Below, in pieces: positions 40,690 through 52,600 of a DNA stretch of 64,000 nucleotides (its first letter is position 1; every line of letters begins with the position of its first letter). The DNA is from Pilaira anomala (lineage: Eukaryota; Mucoromycota; Mucoromycetes; Mucorales; Mucoraceae): the NCBI GenBank assembly GCA_025716855.1, contig JAIXMQ010000034.1, forward strand, positions 1 to 64,000, read 5' to 3'. Made by a program: the position numbers and the translations under genes. The notes below the pieces were generated by a model. The model had not been told where the DNA came from. It searched no databases and saw nothing but the letters and a program-made list of their open reading frames with translations.

Positions 40690-43600
40690 GGGAGAGGTAA
40701 CGAGGAGGCTTCAACCTTCTGTGTAGACTTCCGTTCTGGAGTAACATGCTCAATAGGTAAAATGCGTTTTGATTTTTCTACTAATGGGGCATTCAAACGT
40801 TCCTTTTCCCAGACATGCCACATTTTTCTTTGTACTGGTTTGCTATCATTTTCCAGCATAAACCTTTTCTTTTCTTCATCTTCAAATCGATAAGGACTTC
40901 TACTTTTGTCATTATCGTTATCCGTTTTCCGTGTTTCGCCCCAAGAAAAATCATCAAAATGCCAAAAGGAGTAGATGGGTAAAATAAAATTCCAAATAGG
41001 TAAAGCCAGGATATAAACTAGTAGAGATCATATGAGTTAAACGGATACAATTTCTTTTTTTTTTTAATTTTTTTATTTTGTCAAGTACTTACTTATCATC
41101 CAAAAAATGTAAGAGATCTTTTTTGCTGTCAGCAAGATTAACACAGCAGGTAAACCAAGTGTACCAAATAAAATAAATAAGGGTTGATATTGGGGTGTAT
41201 CAGACAGAGCCAAGTTAACAAAAAAATAGAGCAACAATACAACTGCAGCTGGTAATACAATGGAGCTCAATAAATCGATCACGACTACAAATTGCATAGA
41301 CAGACACGCAATACCACACAAATCCGATACTAACGCAAGCTCCATCAGATTATGAACAGTTGAATTAATCCATCTTCTTCTTTGTGACAACAAGACTCGA
41401 AAGGAGCTCGGTACAGTCGTCCGACATTTTGCTTGAGGTACAAACACCATTTGTCGTCTAGGAAAGATACGAAGCATTAAGGTAGATAAAAACCTATCTT
41501 CGCCTAACAACAACAAGTTTTTTGCATGCAATGTATTGACATGGGTCACACTGAATTCTTGAATAATATCAGGACTTGCCAAGATTGGGATCCAGCCACC
41601 ATTTTTAGGAGCCTTGATACGATACATAGAGAAGCAACCGGGTAAACAAGTGACGCCACCAAACGTGGACTCAAACGCCTTTGCATAATGATGAGAAATA
41701 AAATACTCAAATACTTGAATGGCAGTTACCCAAGATTCTGTCTTGTTTGCAATTTTTGTTTCTCCACAGATCCCCATTAAAGTAATATCATTGTTCATTG
41801 CAACCACCATATGTGTGAGAGAATCAGGTTCAATACGGGTATCTGCATCCACCATCAAGACCAGCTCAAATTGATCTGGTATGACTTGCGTTATCTTTCT
41901 CATTTTACAAAAGATTTCATACTCCAGCTGAGAAAAAGTATCGTAAAACACAACGCGTTGAAAAAAAGACATGAGAATCATTTGAGAATCTCTTTTACCA
42001 CGATTTCCAGGTTTCAAACATAATTCACGTTCTTTTTGCGTTCCACATTTAATGACTAATAAAGCAGGTACAGATTGATAGTGTCCGATATAGACTTGAG
42101 CTTGATTGATACGTTGATAACCATCTGCAATCGCTTCGTAATCACAGCTAGGTTCTTCTTGATCTTTTTCACAGTCGATCAACGTGAGTAAGTCACGACA
42201 TATATCAGATGTTGGTTTCATGTTTCCAGAGCCTGTAATTATACCATCGACAACAATAAATAATAACTTGTGTTGGTTTGAGTACGTTGTCTGAACAAGT
42301 GAATCTAATGTACTTTTAATCGATTCTTCTCCTTCTGAATAACATGTAACAAAAAGTATTGTCGGACGAAGATCCTTTCTAATCGATAGAGGAGAATCAA
42401 CTAGTGTATCAGTAGTAGTAGTAGAAGAAGAAGAATGTGAAGGTCGGTGTCGTTTCGGAAACCGATTTCCGCCAGCAATCGATCTCCAAGCAAATATACC
42501 TTGAGAACGGCCACCGGGTAAAGTGAGTCGAGGACTGACACCCCAATGAAACACAAGTGCCATCGTATATCGAATGATAATGACCATGATGAGAAGGACC
42601 ATAAAGAAATCCGAGATGATTTCATAAGCAATACATCCCATGGTATCACTAGAGATCACACCTGTTGTATAGCGCGATACGAGGCAAGGCCATACCATTT
42701 TAGCTTCAGGAGAAGTTGAAAACAAGTAAGTTGCATCTTGTCCAACTGTTTGTTGTAAAATTAAATTCATATGATCTCCAAATTCAGTCTTGTGATCTAC
42801 TAAATAAGGCCGAATATCAATCACAGTGTCACTCAAGACAAGTAAATGTGGGTTTAGTTGTAAATTATCTTGGTTTCGGTTTAGTAGGTTGAGTCGGATA
42901 TCTTTCCAGCTAAATTCGAGATAATTATAACTGGTATGGTATTGTATCAGTTCAGCTAATGGGATACATGCATGTTGAATAGCCGCAGTCGGTTCAGAGG
43001 TATATGGATTATCTATTTTACATAGTGTATCCTCAGTTGTTATTCGTGTTTCATAAAGATCACATAATCCTTTTGAATCTGTATCAAATAATGGGCTAAA
43101 GTTAGCACCTTCAAAATCCTTGGATAAAGAGATATTATAACTTGATAAGAATTTATTCATGATGTCAAAAGGGTAAAGTCTACCATGGACCAAAATATCC
43201 GATCTCCACATCAACGTAGTTTCTTTAAGCGTTGAGTTATAGTACGAATATGCATTTGTCACCCGTTCATGCGGACACAATGCAATTTTTATGCCAAATG
43301 TCAAGAACCCGAGTCCTATACAGAACAAAGCGATAATGCTACATAGTGTAATCTATATATTATTATGCAAAAAAATGTATATATATATATAAAAAAAAAG
43401 TAAATGTACGTGCATATAATATATTTGTTTTTTCGTCATTTTACCTTTTCTCGCCATGCTTGTTGTATTAGGTTCGACTTCTTTTTACCGCATGTGGATA
43501 AGATACAATTTGGTATAAAGCATGTCAATATGAATGCAAATCCAGACCACCATGTCCAATGTACATGATTATCTGTGACTCTAGTTTTACTATCCGTAAC

Positions 43601-43897
43601 CAATTTCTCTACTTGCAATGATGGTGATGATGAGGATATAATAGGTTTAGCAGGCTCTAAAGGAATTATGATAGGAGATTTAGGTTTATACCTATCCAGT
43701 CTAGAAAATGGAGATTTCGGTCTATTTTGAAAGTCATTGTTTAAAGTTGAGATATCTTGAATGGGAGATGATGTAGTATACAGTCTATTTGAGGGAGAAG
43801 AAGAAATGGTCTGATTTCTGGAAGCGGCGGAAGTAATTTTCCATTGATCTTCTTTGATAGGAGGAGATAATACGTTATTTACAGAATACGTATGCAT
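40398..43897 (-). CDS. Chitin synthase, class IV-like
   Basis: Three exons (43445-43897, 41093-43352, 40398-41017) encode 1110 residues. The N-terminus is disordered and Ser/Pro-rich, followed by a first membrane segment ([18 protein letters not shown]) and the QAWREK phrase seen in class IV enzymes. After a lumenal region the glycosyltransferase domain has the family motifs LMVDADT, then [23 protein letters not shown] (catalytic Asp) and [16 protein letters not shown] (product-binding QxxRW). Transmembrane helices follow, then [25 protein letters not shown], again as in class IV. No myosin head is present. The C-terminal tail in exon 3 carries about 15 consecutive Gln (codon repeat at 40641-40688) and is Pro/Tyr-rich. 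It makes cell-wall chitin at the plasma membrane and would normally be controlled by trafficking factors such as Sel1-repeat Chs4-like activators. Confidence 0.93.
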
Positions 43898-44284
43898 AAT
43901 AAATAAAAAAAAAAGAAAGAGAAAGAATATATTTTAACAAATACAAATAATTCAAAGCATTTATTTGTTTATTATTCAAATCCGCATTTGGCTGTTGTTT
44001 ATTTGCCTTATTGGTGTGCGTATATACAAAAGTTAAAAAAAAAAAAAAAAAAAAAAAGCATAAAAAAATTTATTGAAATGTGTGTGTTATAGTATATAAT
44101 ATATTGACAAACTCGTTCTTGTAACGAGTTTTTTTGTTGTTGTTGTTGTTGCAGTATGTTTTGTTCATAATCTTCGTTTTTTTTTTGTTTGGTTTTTGAT
44201 TTTTTTTTTTTTTTTTTTTTTTACATCATAAAAAGCAGAAAAGAAAGGTGAAAATATAGAAAAAAAAAAGAGGCAACAAGCAAT
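43898..44284. promoter_or_regulatory. Intergenic region: chitin synthase promoter and pyruvate kinase 3' region
   Basis: About 390 bp with a poly(A)-rich run (44034-44057), a (TTG)n stretch (44135-44152) and T-runs. An inverted repeat ACTCGTTCTTGTAACGAGT-like element (about 44110-44129) is visible. No gene is seen. Confidence 0.45.
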
Positions 44285-46523
44285 TTATGGGGCGTAAATA
44301 ACACGGAGGGTATTTGTGTGACCGAGACCACCCTTCCAACCTTGAACGGCGACAACGGGTTCACCACTCTTAAGTAAACTATAGAACAGAAAACGTTAGT
44401 ATAAAGAAATGTTTTTTTCTTATTTATATATTTACCCATATTTCATGGCTTGTTCCAAACCTAATTGGTAAAAAAAGAAAAGAAAAGAAAGAATAAGGTT
44501 AATGTTATTATTTTGTTGAGTACATGAAACATGCGAAATCAACTTACCCCACTTGAGTCTAGAGTCAACATCCTCTTGCCATGGGGCATTATCAGAAGGA
44601 CTTAAAGTAGAGTTAAGAGCAGTAGAAGGAGATAAGAGACCAGCAGCAGTGGAAGAAGCTTTAGGATAATGGAAGGGGAAACAACCTCTATAGAAATGAA
44701 TTTGACGAGCTGTTTGAGGGTTACGAGTGACAACCACAATAGGTGCACGAGGTCTGTACTTTGAGATCAAACGAGCGGATTTACCAGAAGTAGATAAGAC
44801 AATGATACAACCTGCACTTTGTTCGTGAGCAGCGGCAACAGCAGCACAAGCAACGGTTTCGGTGGTCTCGGTAGGTAAAGCAGTAAGAGAACGTAAATCG
44901 TTAAAGACAGCAGGGTAACAAATCACGGTTTCAGCAAGTTTACAAATTTCATGCATGGTTCGAACTGCTTCGATAGGATAGCTACCCTTGGCTGTCTCAC
45001 CAGAAAGCATGACACAATCAGCACCATCTAATACTGCATTGGCCACATCAGAGACTTCTGCACGAGTGGGTCTGGGGTTGTACTACAAAGAGTAAGGGCA
45101 TTACGTCAGTACGACACACACGCATATATATAATAATAATAATAAATATACTCACAGTCATCGATTCCAACATTTGCGTGGCACTAATGAAATAGGGTTA
45201 GTATTTGTTTTATCGATTAAAAAAAAAAAAAGTAGTATATATATATTTTTTTTTTGCTTACCAAATAACAGGCTTACCGGCCATGTTACATTTAGTGATC
45301 ATCATCTTTTGAGCAATAAATACACGCTCAAGAGGGATTTCGATACCCATATCCTATAATGTAGTTGTTGTTAGTATACAGTTGGAAAACTAGGAGTAAA
45401 AAAAAAAAAAAAAAAAAGATTCAACTTACACCACGGGCAACCATGACACCATCCGTTTCTTGAAGAATATCATCAAAATTCTCTACACCTTGATGATTTT
45501 CAATCTTTGAGATAATCTTGATATGCTTACCATCTTCACCCAAGACCTCACGAATATCTTTCACATCTTGACCGCTACGAACAAAAGAAGCAAAGATCAC
45601 ATCTACATTTTGTTCTACACCAAATCTCAAATCGACCTTATCCTTTTCGGAAAGAGCGGGTAAATCGACGTTGGTACTGGGTAAATTGACACCTTTGTGG
45701 GAACAAAGTTTACCGTTGTTCTTGGCAACGACACGAATACTATCTTCCATCACCTCAAGTACTTCAAATGAAAGAACACCATCATCAATAAATACAGTCT
45801 TACCAACATCAATTACCTTGGGTAAGTTCTTGTAATCAATGTACATGACTTCACCGTTACATTTATCGGCGTATTCTTCATCAACACTAAAGATCATTTC
45901 ATGACCTGCAGAGATATCAACCTAAGCAGCAGCAGCAGCAGAAGAAGAAGAAGAAGAAGTACGTGTTTTAAATGACTTGATCTTCTCTAACACACAAAAA
46001 AAACTTACCTCAACATCGTTTTCCATGATACCAGTACGGATCTCAGGTCCCTTATTATCTAAAGCAATAGCAACTGGACGACCAGGGTAAACTATATATA
46101 TATATGGGATTAGTATTAAATAAATAGAATCTGTTTTATTATCACTTACGTTCGAAACTCTTGCGAGTGTTTTCAATAACAGATTGATGATACTATTTGA
46201 AACGAGAAAATAAATATTTATACGCCATTAAAAAAAAAAAAGAAAGGCTCTAATTAAACTTACTTCATGAGAACCATGAGAAAAGTTCATACGAACAACG
46301 TTTAAACCAGCATTTCTGAGTTGAGTAATCATTTCAACACTGTTTGTCTTGGGACCTGAGCCAAAAGTTTAATTTTTTTTTTTATTTTAAAACTCATGTA
46401 ATATACTTTACCAATAGTACCAATCACAGTTGTCTTACGACCTGCAGTAGGTTCAACATCAACATTCATTTGAGCGATCCATTGAATATTGGAAGTGATT
46501 TCAGGAGTAACAAGAGGAGCCAT
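44285..46523 (-). CDS. PYK1: Pyruvate kinase
   Basis: Ten exons (46412-46523, 46264-46355, 46150-46192, 46009-46091, 45430-45921, 45262-45353, 45156-45183, 44548-45082, 44436-44460, 44285-44378) join in frame to 531 residues. Landmarks are [13 protein letters not shown] near the N-terminus, [12 protein letters not shown], the B-domain, and the active-site [15 protein letters not shown] with its catalytic lysine. The [18 protein letters not shown] and [23 protein letters not shown] segments and the C-terminal allosteric domain ([26 protein letters not shown]) follow. It converts PEP and ADP to pyruvate and ATP in glycolysis. Two exons are only 28 and 25 nt. Fructose-1,6-bisphosphate-site residues ([10 protein letters not shown]) are kept, so allosteric activation is likely. 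Confidence 0.96.
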
Positions 46524-46871
46524 GTTTTACGTATATATAAAATAATATAAAGAAGAAGAAGAAAAAAAAAAGAAGTGAATAAATTGACGGGTATTTATAT
46601 AAAAAAAAAAATTAGTGGGGGAGGAGGACGCATAAGTAACCAAGCATTTTCTTATGATCCAATCAATCTTATGCTAAACTCCGCCAACTTTAAAGTAGTT
46701 ATGGCATTTCGTGCAACAGAGAGAGAAACACGAAAAGCCTGTTAAAATTTATTATTAGGATATTATGATATGATAATTATGTAGTATAAGGTAATTGCTG
46801 TACATGCATATAGAATAAAGTTTTACAAACTCTGTTTTTTGATGGCTATTTACAATTTTTTCAAATGGGGA
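46524..46871. promoter_or_regulatory. Pyruvate kinase promoter with a CCAAT box
   Basis: The plus strand has GATCCAATCAAT at about 46657-46668, i.e. ATTGG on the coding strand, about 140 bp upstream of the pyruvate kinase ATG. This fits a HAP/NF-Y site. The rest is the 3' region of the CM1 gene; no gene is seen. Confidence 0.35.
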
Positions 46872-49406
46872 TTAAAAAGAGTTTGTTGTCTTTTCACGAA
46901 ATAAAAGATGACCTCCTGTTGCTTGTTCAATAAGAATATTTTCCATGAATTCACCTTTACTTATCAAGTTCTAAAAAAAGAATAAATAAATCAGCTCATA
47001 TATATAACAAAAAAAAAAAAAAAACTCACATCATTATTTATCAAGGAGTTTGTCAACATGATATCTCTCCTTTCTAATCTTTTTGTTAACGTTTCATTGG
47101 CATCTACTTCCATTCGATACAATTGTTCCAATTCAATAACTCGCTTCTTTTCAAGTTCATATTTATGGTGCTTATTTTCTAATTCCTTTCTTAATTCACG
47201 GTTTAATTTGCTTGGATTTATAGTACCCGACTTCTAAATGAAATTTGTATTAAGTTTATATATATAATAATAATAAAAAATAAATAAATTACCTCTGAGG
47301 ATTTACTGCTAGTATCTTGTTGATCCATAATTTTGGTTAATAACGAGTACTTTTCATTTACACTATTATACTTGATTTTTAAAGAGTTATACATATTTTG
47401 TTTTGCTTTAGATTCTTCACGGTCTTTTAACATCCTTTCTCTCATCTTTTCATTCTTGAGTTCAAGTTCATTCGATCGGTTTTCCCAAGTTTGAATATAT
47501 TCTTGTACTTTATCAGATTGTAATACATAAGATAAATCGCCTTGTTCTCGATTATTTAATGCTTCAGATAATTCTTGTATCATTTGATCCTTTTCTCTTA
47601 ATTCATCAAAGTGAACATGTAACTTATCTTTTAGTTCTCCAATCTCTTCACGTAACAAATCTCTTTCTCTTTGCATCGTATCTGTCTTTTGTTCAAAGTT
47701 GCCTTCTAATGACGCTATAATCACTTCTCGATCTCTAACTGAAACATTCAATTCATTGTATTGTTTCTCCAACTCTTCTTCACACATCTTTTTTACATTT
47801 TCTAATTCATTCATCAATTCATGATTCTCTTCTTCCTTTTTTTGAATGTCTTTTTGTGCTTTTGTAATATGTTCTTCAAAGACTGCAATATATTCATCAT
47901 GTGATTCAGTAACTTCTTTAAGTTCATTTGAAAGCATTTCAATCTTTTCATCTCTTTCACGAATATCTTCTTTCAACATGTCCTTTTCAATAAGATGCTC
48001 TTTATCCTTTTCCTCCAAATGAGAAACCAACTACAAAAAGAGAGTGAATATTTATATATATATTTGTTTATTTAATTCTATACCTTTTCGATTTCGGCTT
48101 CAAGCTCAGTGATATCTTGATTTCTAGCTTTAATTGCAAGTACAAGTTCATTATTATCATCTTGTAATTCAGTAGCTGCATTAATGACTTCATCCATGTC
48201 AGCACGATTGACACCCATAAGATCAATATCAGATCTTAATTGATCGCATTCAAGGGATTTACCACGAAGCTGTAATTGCAAATTATGAATTTCTTTATTC
48301 TTATCCTGTAATTCTTTATAGACACGATCAGTTTCTTGTCTTTCAAGGCGAATTTCCTAATAGTAATAATAATAAAGTGAGCCCTTTTTTTTTGTAATAT
48401 ATATATACACAAGCATGTTATACTTACTCCTTCCATTTGCTTTTTAATTTGGTTGAGCTTGTATTGATATTCATCGTCTTGACTACCATAAGATCGATTC
48501 GAGTTACTATTCATCATTTGAATCGCTCTTTGTTGTTCTTCGATTTTAATTTTAGCTTGTCTGTGTTTACGACGAAGTTCAATGATTTCATCCGATTCAG
48601 GCACAACAGCTGGTGGACTTGTACTTGCAACACGCGTGGTACGAATGGTTGTGCGTAATTTGACATTTTCAGCCGTTAAATTAGCTAATGAAAGACTAAG
48701 TTTATCTGTCTCATCATGATATGCTTCTGCTTCTGCTTTAATCTTTTCAAATTCTTGCCTTTCTTGATCTGACATCCCATGTTGCTTTGGACACGTTTGA
48801 CTTTGTAAAATATCAACTGCGTGATTTAATTCAAGAATCATGTTTTTATATTTCTTTAATTCAGTTGTAAGTGATTGAAGTGCAACCTTCATATTGATAT
48901 TCTAAGTAATAATTTGTACACACACATATATAGTTAAGTGATGTAATCATCATGAAATTTTTTTTTCCCTTTTTTTTTTTTTTTTACCTCTTTTATAGCT
49001 TTGTCAACACTTTCAGGTGATGCATCTCTAAGACGTTCTTCAAGAAAGTAGAGTCGAAGTTTCAAATTGAAATTTTCTTTTTTTAATACATCAAGTGTCT
49101 AAATATATACTTTAAATTACACTGATAAAACCATAAACAATATAACCTTACGCTTTCTTGACTTTTGAGAGAAGTAGAGACCATTCTAGAGTCTCTTTCA
49201 GCATGGTTCGTTTCTTCTGGGTGGAAAGAACTAAAACGTCTATTATCATTTGTACGTTTTTGTTGAGCTGTTGTTGTTGTTGTTGTTGTTGTTGCAAGTG
49301 GTGCAGGAGAACTGGTCAAATTTCTACTAGGAGGAGGAGGAGAGAGATTCTCTTCCAATAAGGAGACATTAGTCATGGAGAACTTGTCGTCGTCAAATCT
49401 GTTCAT
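46872..49406 (-). CDS. Centrosomin/Mto1-like CM1-domain coiled-coil protein (gamma-tubulin complex receptor type)
   Basis: Seven exons (49152-49406, 48988-49098, 48428-48901, 48084-48356, 47293-48030, 47030-47233, 46872-46970) encode 717 residues. The first 85 are Ser/Thr/Pro-rich and disordered. Exon 2 reads TLDVLKKENFNLKLRLYFLEER, the hallmark of the Cnn_1N/CM1 motif that binds and activates gamma-tubulin ring complexes (centrosomin, CDK5RAP2, Mto1, Pcp1, Spc110). The remainder is nearly continuous coiled coil (heptads through exons 3-6) with many Glu/Lys. The C-terminus is short and non-helical. It should act at spindle pole bodies or other microtubule-organising sites. I see no clear MASC/PACT targeting domain, so centrosomal versus interphase-MTOC function is open. 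The next gene upstream on the same strand is dynein heavy chain. Confidence 0.88.
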
Positions 49407-49697
49407 AAAGACGCTGCTTATTTTTTTTTATTTTTTTATTTTTTATTTTATTTTTTTACAAGTGTATAAACTTTGTTTTATTAAAAATAAGCGTTTTCAC
49501 TCTGTCTGTTTTAAAAAAAGGGATTTTTTTTTTTTGTAAAAAGGAGAGAAAATTGGGTCATTTTGTTTTTTTTTTTGAATTCTTATATATGTGCGGGACG
49601 GAGTATGAAATCAAAAAAAAAGAGTAAATAGACATACATACATACATATAATGAAATGTTTATTTAAAAGAGGGAGAAATAATAATAATAATAGGGA
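49407..49697. promoter_or_regulatory. Short intergenic region: CM1 gene promoter and dynein heavy chain 3' end
   Basis: 291 bp, AT-rich with T-runs. It separates two co-directional minus-strand genes, so dynein 3' end formation and CM1 initiation share it. Confidence 0.45.
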
Positions 49698-52600
49698 TTA
49701 GAATGAAATAATAACAGCAACAGCTCTTTGAGGTATTCTATCCTTTTCTTCAGCATTTGCAGGAATACTCATAGTTAACAATAAATCAGTTCTATCCGAG
49801 TTAAGATAAACAGGCAATTCAACAATATTTTCAACCTGCTTTCTTTGATCTTTACGTATCCATCGAATAGTTGTCTTGGGTAATTTCGAACTAGGTTCAG
49901 AAGTCAAACAAATTTCATTATTGTTCCATTGAGCACCTTCCATCTTAAGTCCACGAATACGATAACCAGAACTATCTTGTTTCATATCTCCAATATCTAC
50001 ATCTAATACAAGTTCTTCAAGAGACCATTTATATCTTTGTGCAGTTGCTTGTCTTGTAGCTGTAACATACGCTTCAGGTGTAAATAAACTTCCAATAGCA
50101 ATTTCAACTTGATCAAATGATATTTCTTGAGCTAATGATTCTACTTGTTCTAAACGTAATTTAAGATCTGCAAGCCATGAGTTTAATGAAGCATTACGAG
50201 GTACTTTGTATCGTTTCCAATGATCAGGAATTAATCCCTTATTTAACCAACTCATCAATTGACGTAAATGATTCGTTTGTTTCAATTCTCCAAGACAGAC
50301 CTTTTGTAAAGAAATTAAATCATCATGAATAATACGTAATAATTGTCTTGCAATTTGATTTTCACGTTCAAAGAATCGGAATAATGGATCCATAATACCA
50401 GAACTATCACGTTGCATCACCTTAATACTTGAAGGTAAAAGACTTAACCAGGTTGTAATCGATGCATTTAAAGCTCGCATCCAAGCAGGTTGGGCTGTAT
50501 TGACTGCTTGTTTATTATTATTATTACTGCTTGTATCTTGAGCATAAGCTGTTTCATCATCATCACTTAAACTCTTCATCTTTCTAACCTTGGATAACAT
50601 CTTGTTCGCCTTGAGTGTTAAAAGTACACGTTCTGCATTCGAAGGTAAACCAAGCCAGGTAGGTGGTTCTCGATCAGGTAATTTACCAACCCAATCCAAG
50701 AATTGTTCCATCTTGGTACCATCAGGTACAACAATCGATTTCTCATTTTCTCCATTTCCTTTCACAAGTTCAAAATCAATATCATAACATTCAGGTCTAA
50801 ATAAACTATTCACAAACGAATTCAATAAATGTTGATCATATTCATTATCAATACGTCCACCATAAATTGATTGCTTTAAAAGTGATCGAATCGCATCCCA
50901 AGGAATCTTTTCTGGTGAAATGTTGGCTCTACCACCAGATGCTGTATCTAACCATTTATCAATGGTACTAAATGCTGAATCTTGATCTGAGTCATTGAAT
51001 TCATAGAATTTGGTCCATCCAAGTGGTACATAACGAAGACGTTCTTGAACAACCGCATGTAACCATGCCAACATGAAATAAAGTCGAGATCGTTCAGTAG
51101 GTCCACGTTGTAATCGAGAAGGTGGAATACTACGTAATGATTCTTGAAGATTAGCCTTAATACCTGGAGGAGGTTCAAACATCAAGATACGTGACATTCT
51201 TAATAAATTCACTGGTACTTTAGGATTGGTCTCCATGGTCAAGAACAATCTGAAATTATTATGAGGTTTCATACTATGTAATTTCTTTTCAAGTTGTCCA
51301 AGCCAAGAGGGTGCTAAATGAACATTCTTCAACATCACCCAATTACCTGTCTTGATCGCTGTAGAAATCGCTTGATCCGCTAATGCAAAACCTTCAGCAG
51401 AACCCATAGCAACTGAGGTACATCGAGTATTGTTTTCTGCAACTAAATTATCTACACGATAACTTGCATCGTAACCAGGAACAGAACAGAAGGCTAATGG
51501 TGTTGCACTTCCTACTTCTTCCATCACAATTTGTTGTAAATTCAATTCTCCACTATTCATAAATTCTTCATCAAAGATTTCGGTTGCGAAAATAGAGGTT
51601 GCTGGTAATAATCGATCTGGTCTGAAACATTTAATAACCAACATCTTTCGAAGTGAATCCAAAGCGCCTATGTTTTAAAATTATAATAAGATGAATAACT
51701 TTAAAAAAATATATGTATATAACTCTTTTTTTTTTTTTACCATTACTTCCTGCACCTTCCCAACATTTAGGAACCATTGTCTCGGGATTATTATCTTGTA
51801 TAAACATTCTCCATTCATTCTCATTCATGATAACATGATCCATCATCTTGCTGAAACAGGGTAAAGAACTAAATTCTTTCATACGTTGTACAGTCTCATC
51901 TGAAATAAAGTCAGGCATATTCAAACTAGAAGCAGTTAAAGTGGAACCAACCACCGCATCACCACCACTTAATAAGAAATCATATTCTGTTTCATCCATA
52001 TTTTCTTGTGTACCACGAATACGAATTTGACAGAGTAAGACAGCATACATTGTATAATCTTCATGAATCAAAGTACGAGAAGCACGTTTATAAGCAGCCG
52101 AGAATAAATCACGAGACAAGATCTCTAAACGTTCAGTTGGATCCACAATGCCCTTCAAGTTTGGATTGGCATGAATGACATATTCAAAGATTTCATAAAA
52201 GAAATCTAAAGAGAATTGATAGAAATGATTGACTAAATTCAATTGTTCCATTGCAAAGAAAATTGAACTACAAGCATGTGCCAAGGGTGTATAAATAGCT
52301 GTCGTTTGTTCTACTTCTTGCATGACTGTATTCGTTTCATCTACTTTACGTGTGATCTCTGCTGCTTCCTTCTTTAATGTTTCTAATGTGTCAATTACCT
52401 TATCATCATCCAAGATATTACCCTTGGATTCATTCAATGCTTGCAACAAGGATTTTTCAAGATGTCTTAATTTCAATTGGAATTCACCTTGAAGTTTAAT
52501 TAAATCTGTACGCTTTTGATCTACATCGGGACGTTCTGCCTTCAAGACCTTATTCAAACATTGACTTTGTAAACTACCACGAGTGACGGTAAAGTTAACA

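Noticed and set aside
44034..44057. Poly(A) run as a retrocopy tail
   Set aside because: No adjacent intron-less copy of a gene is found; pyruvate kinase and chitin synthase both retain introns.
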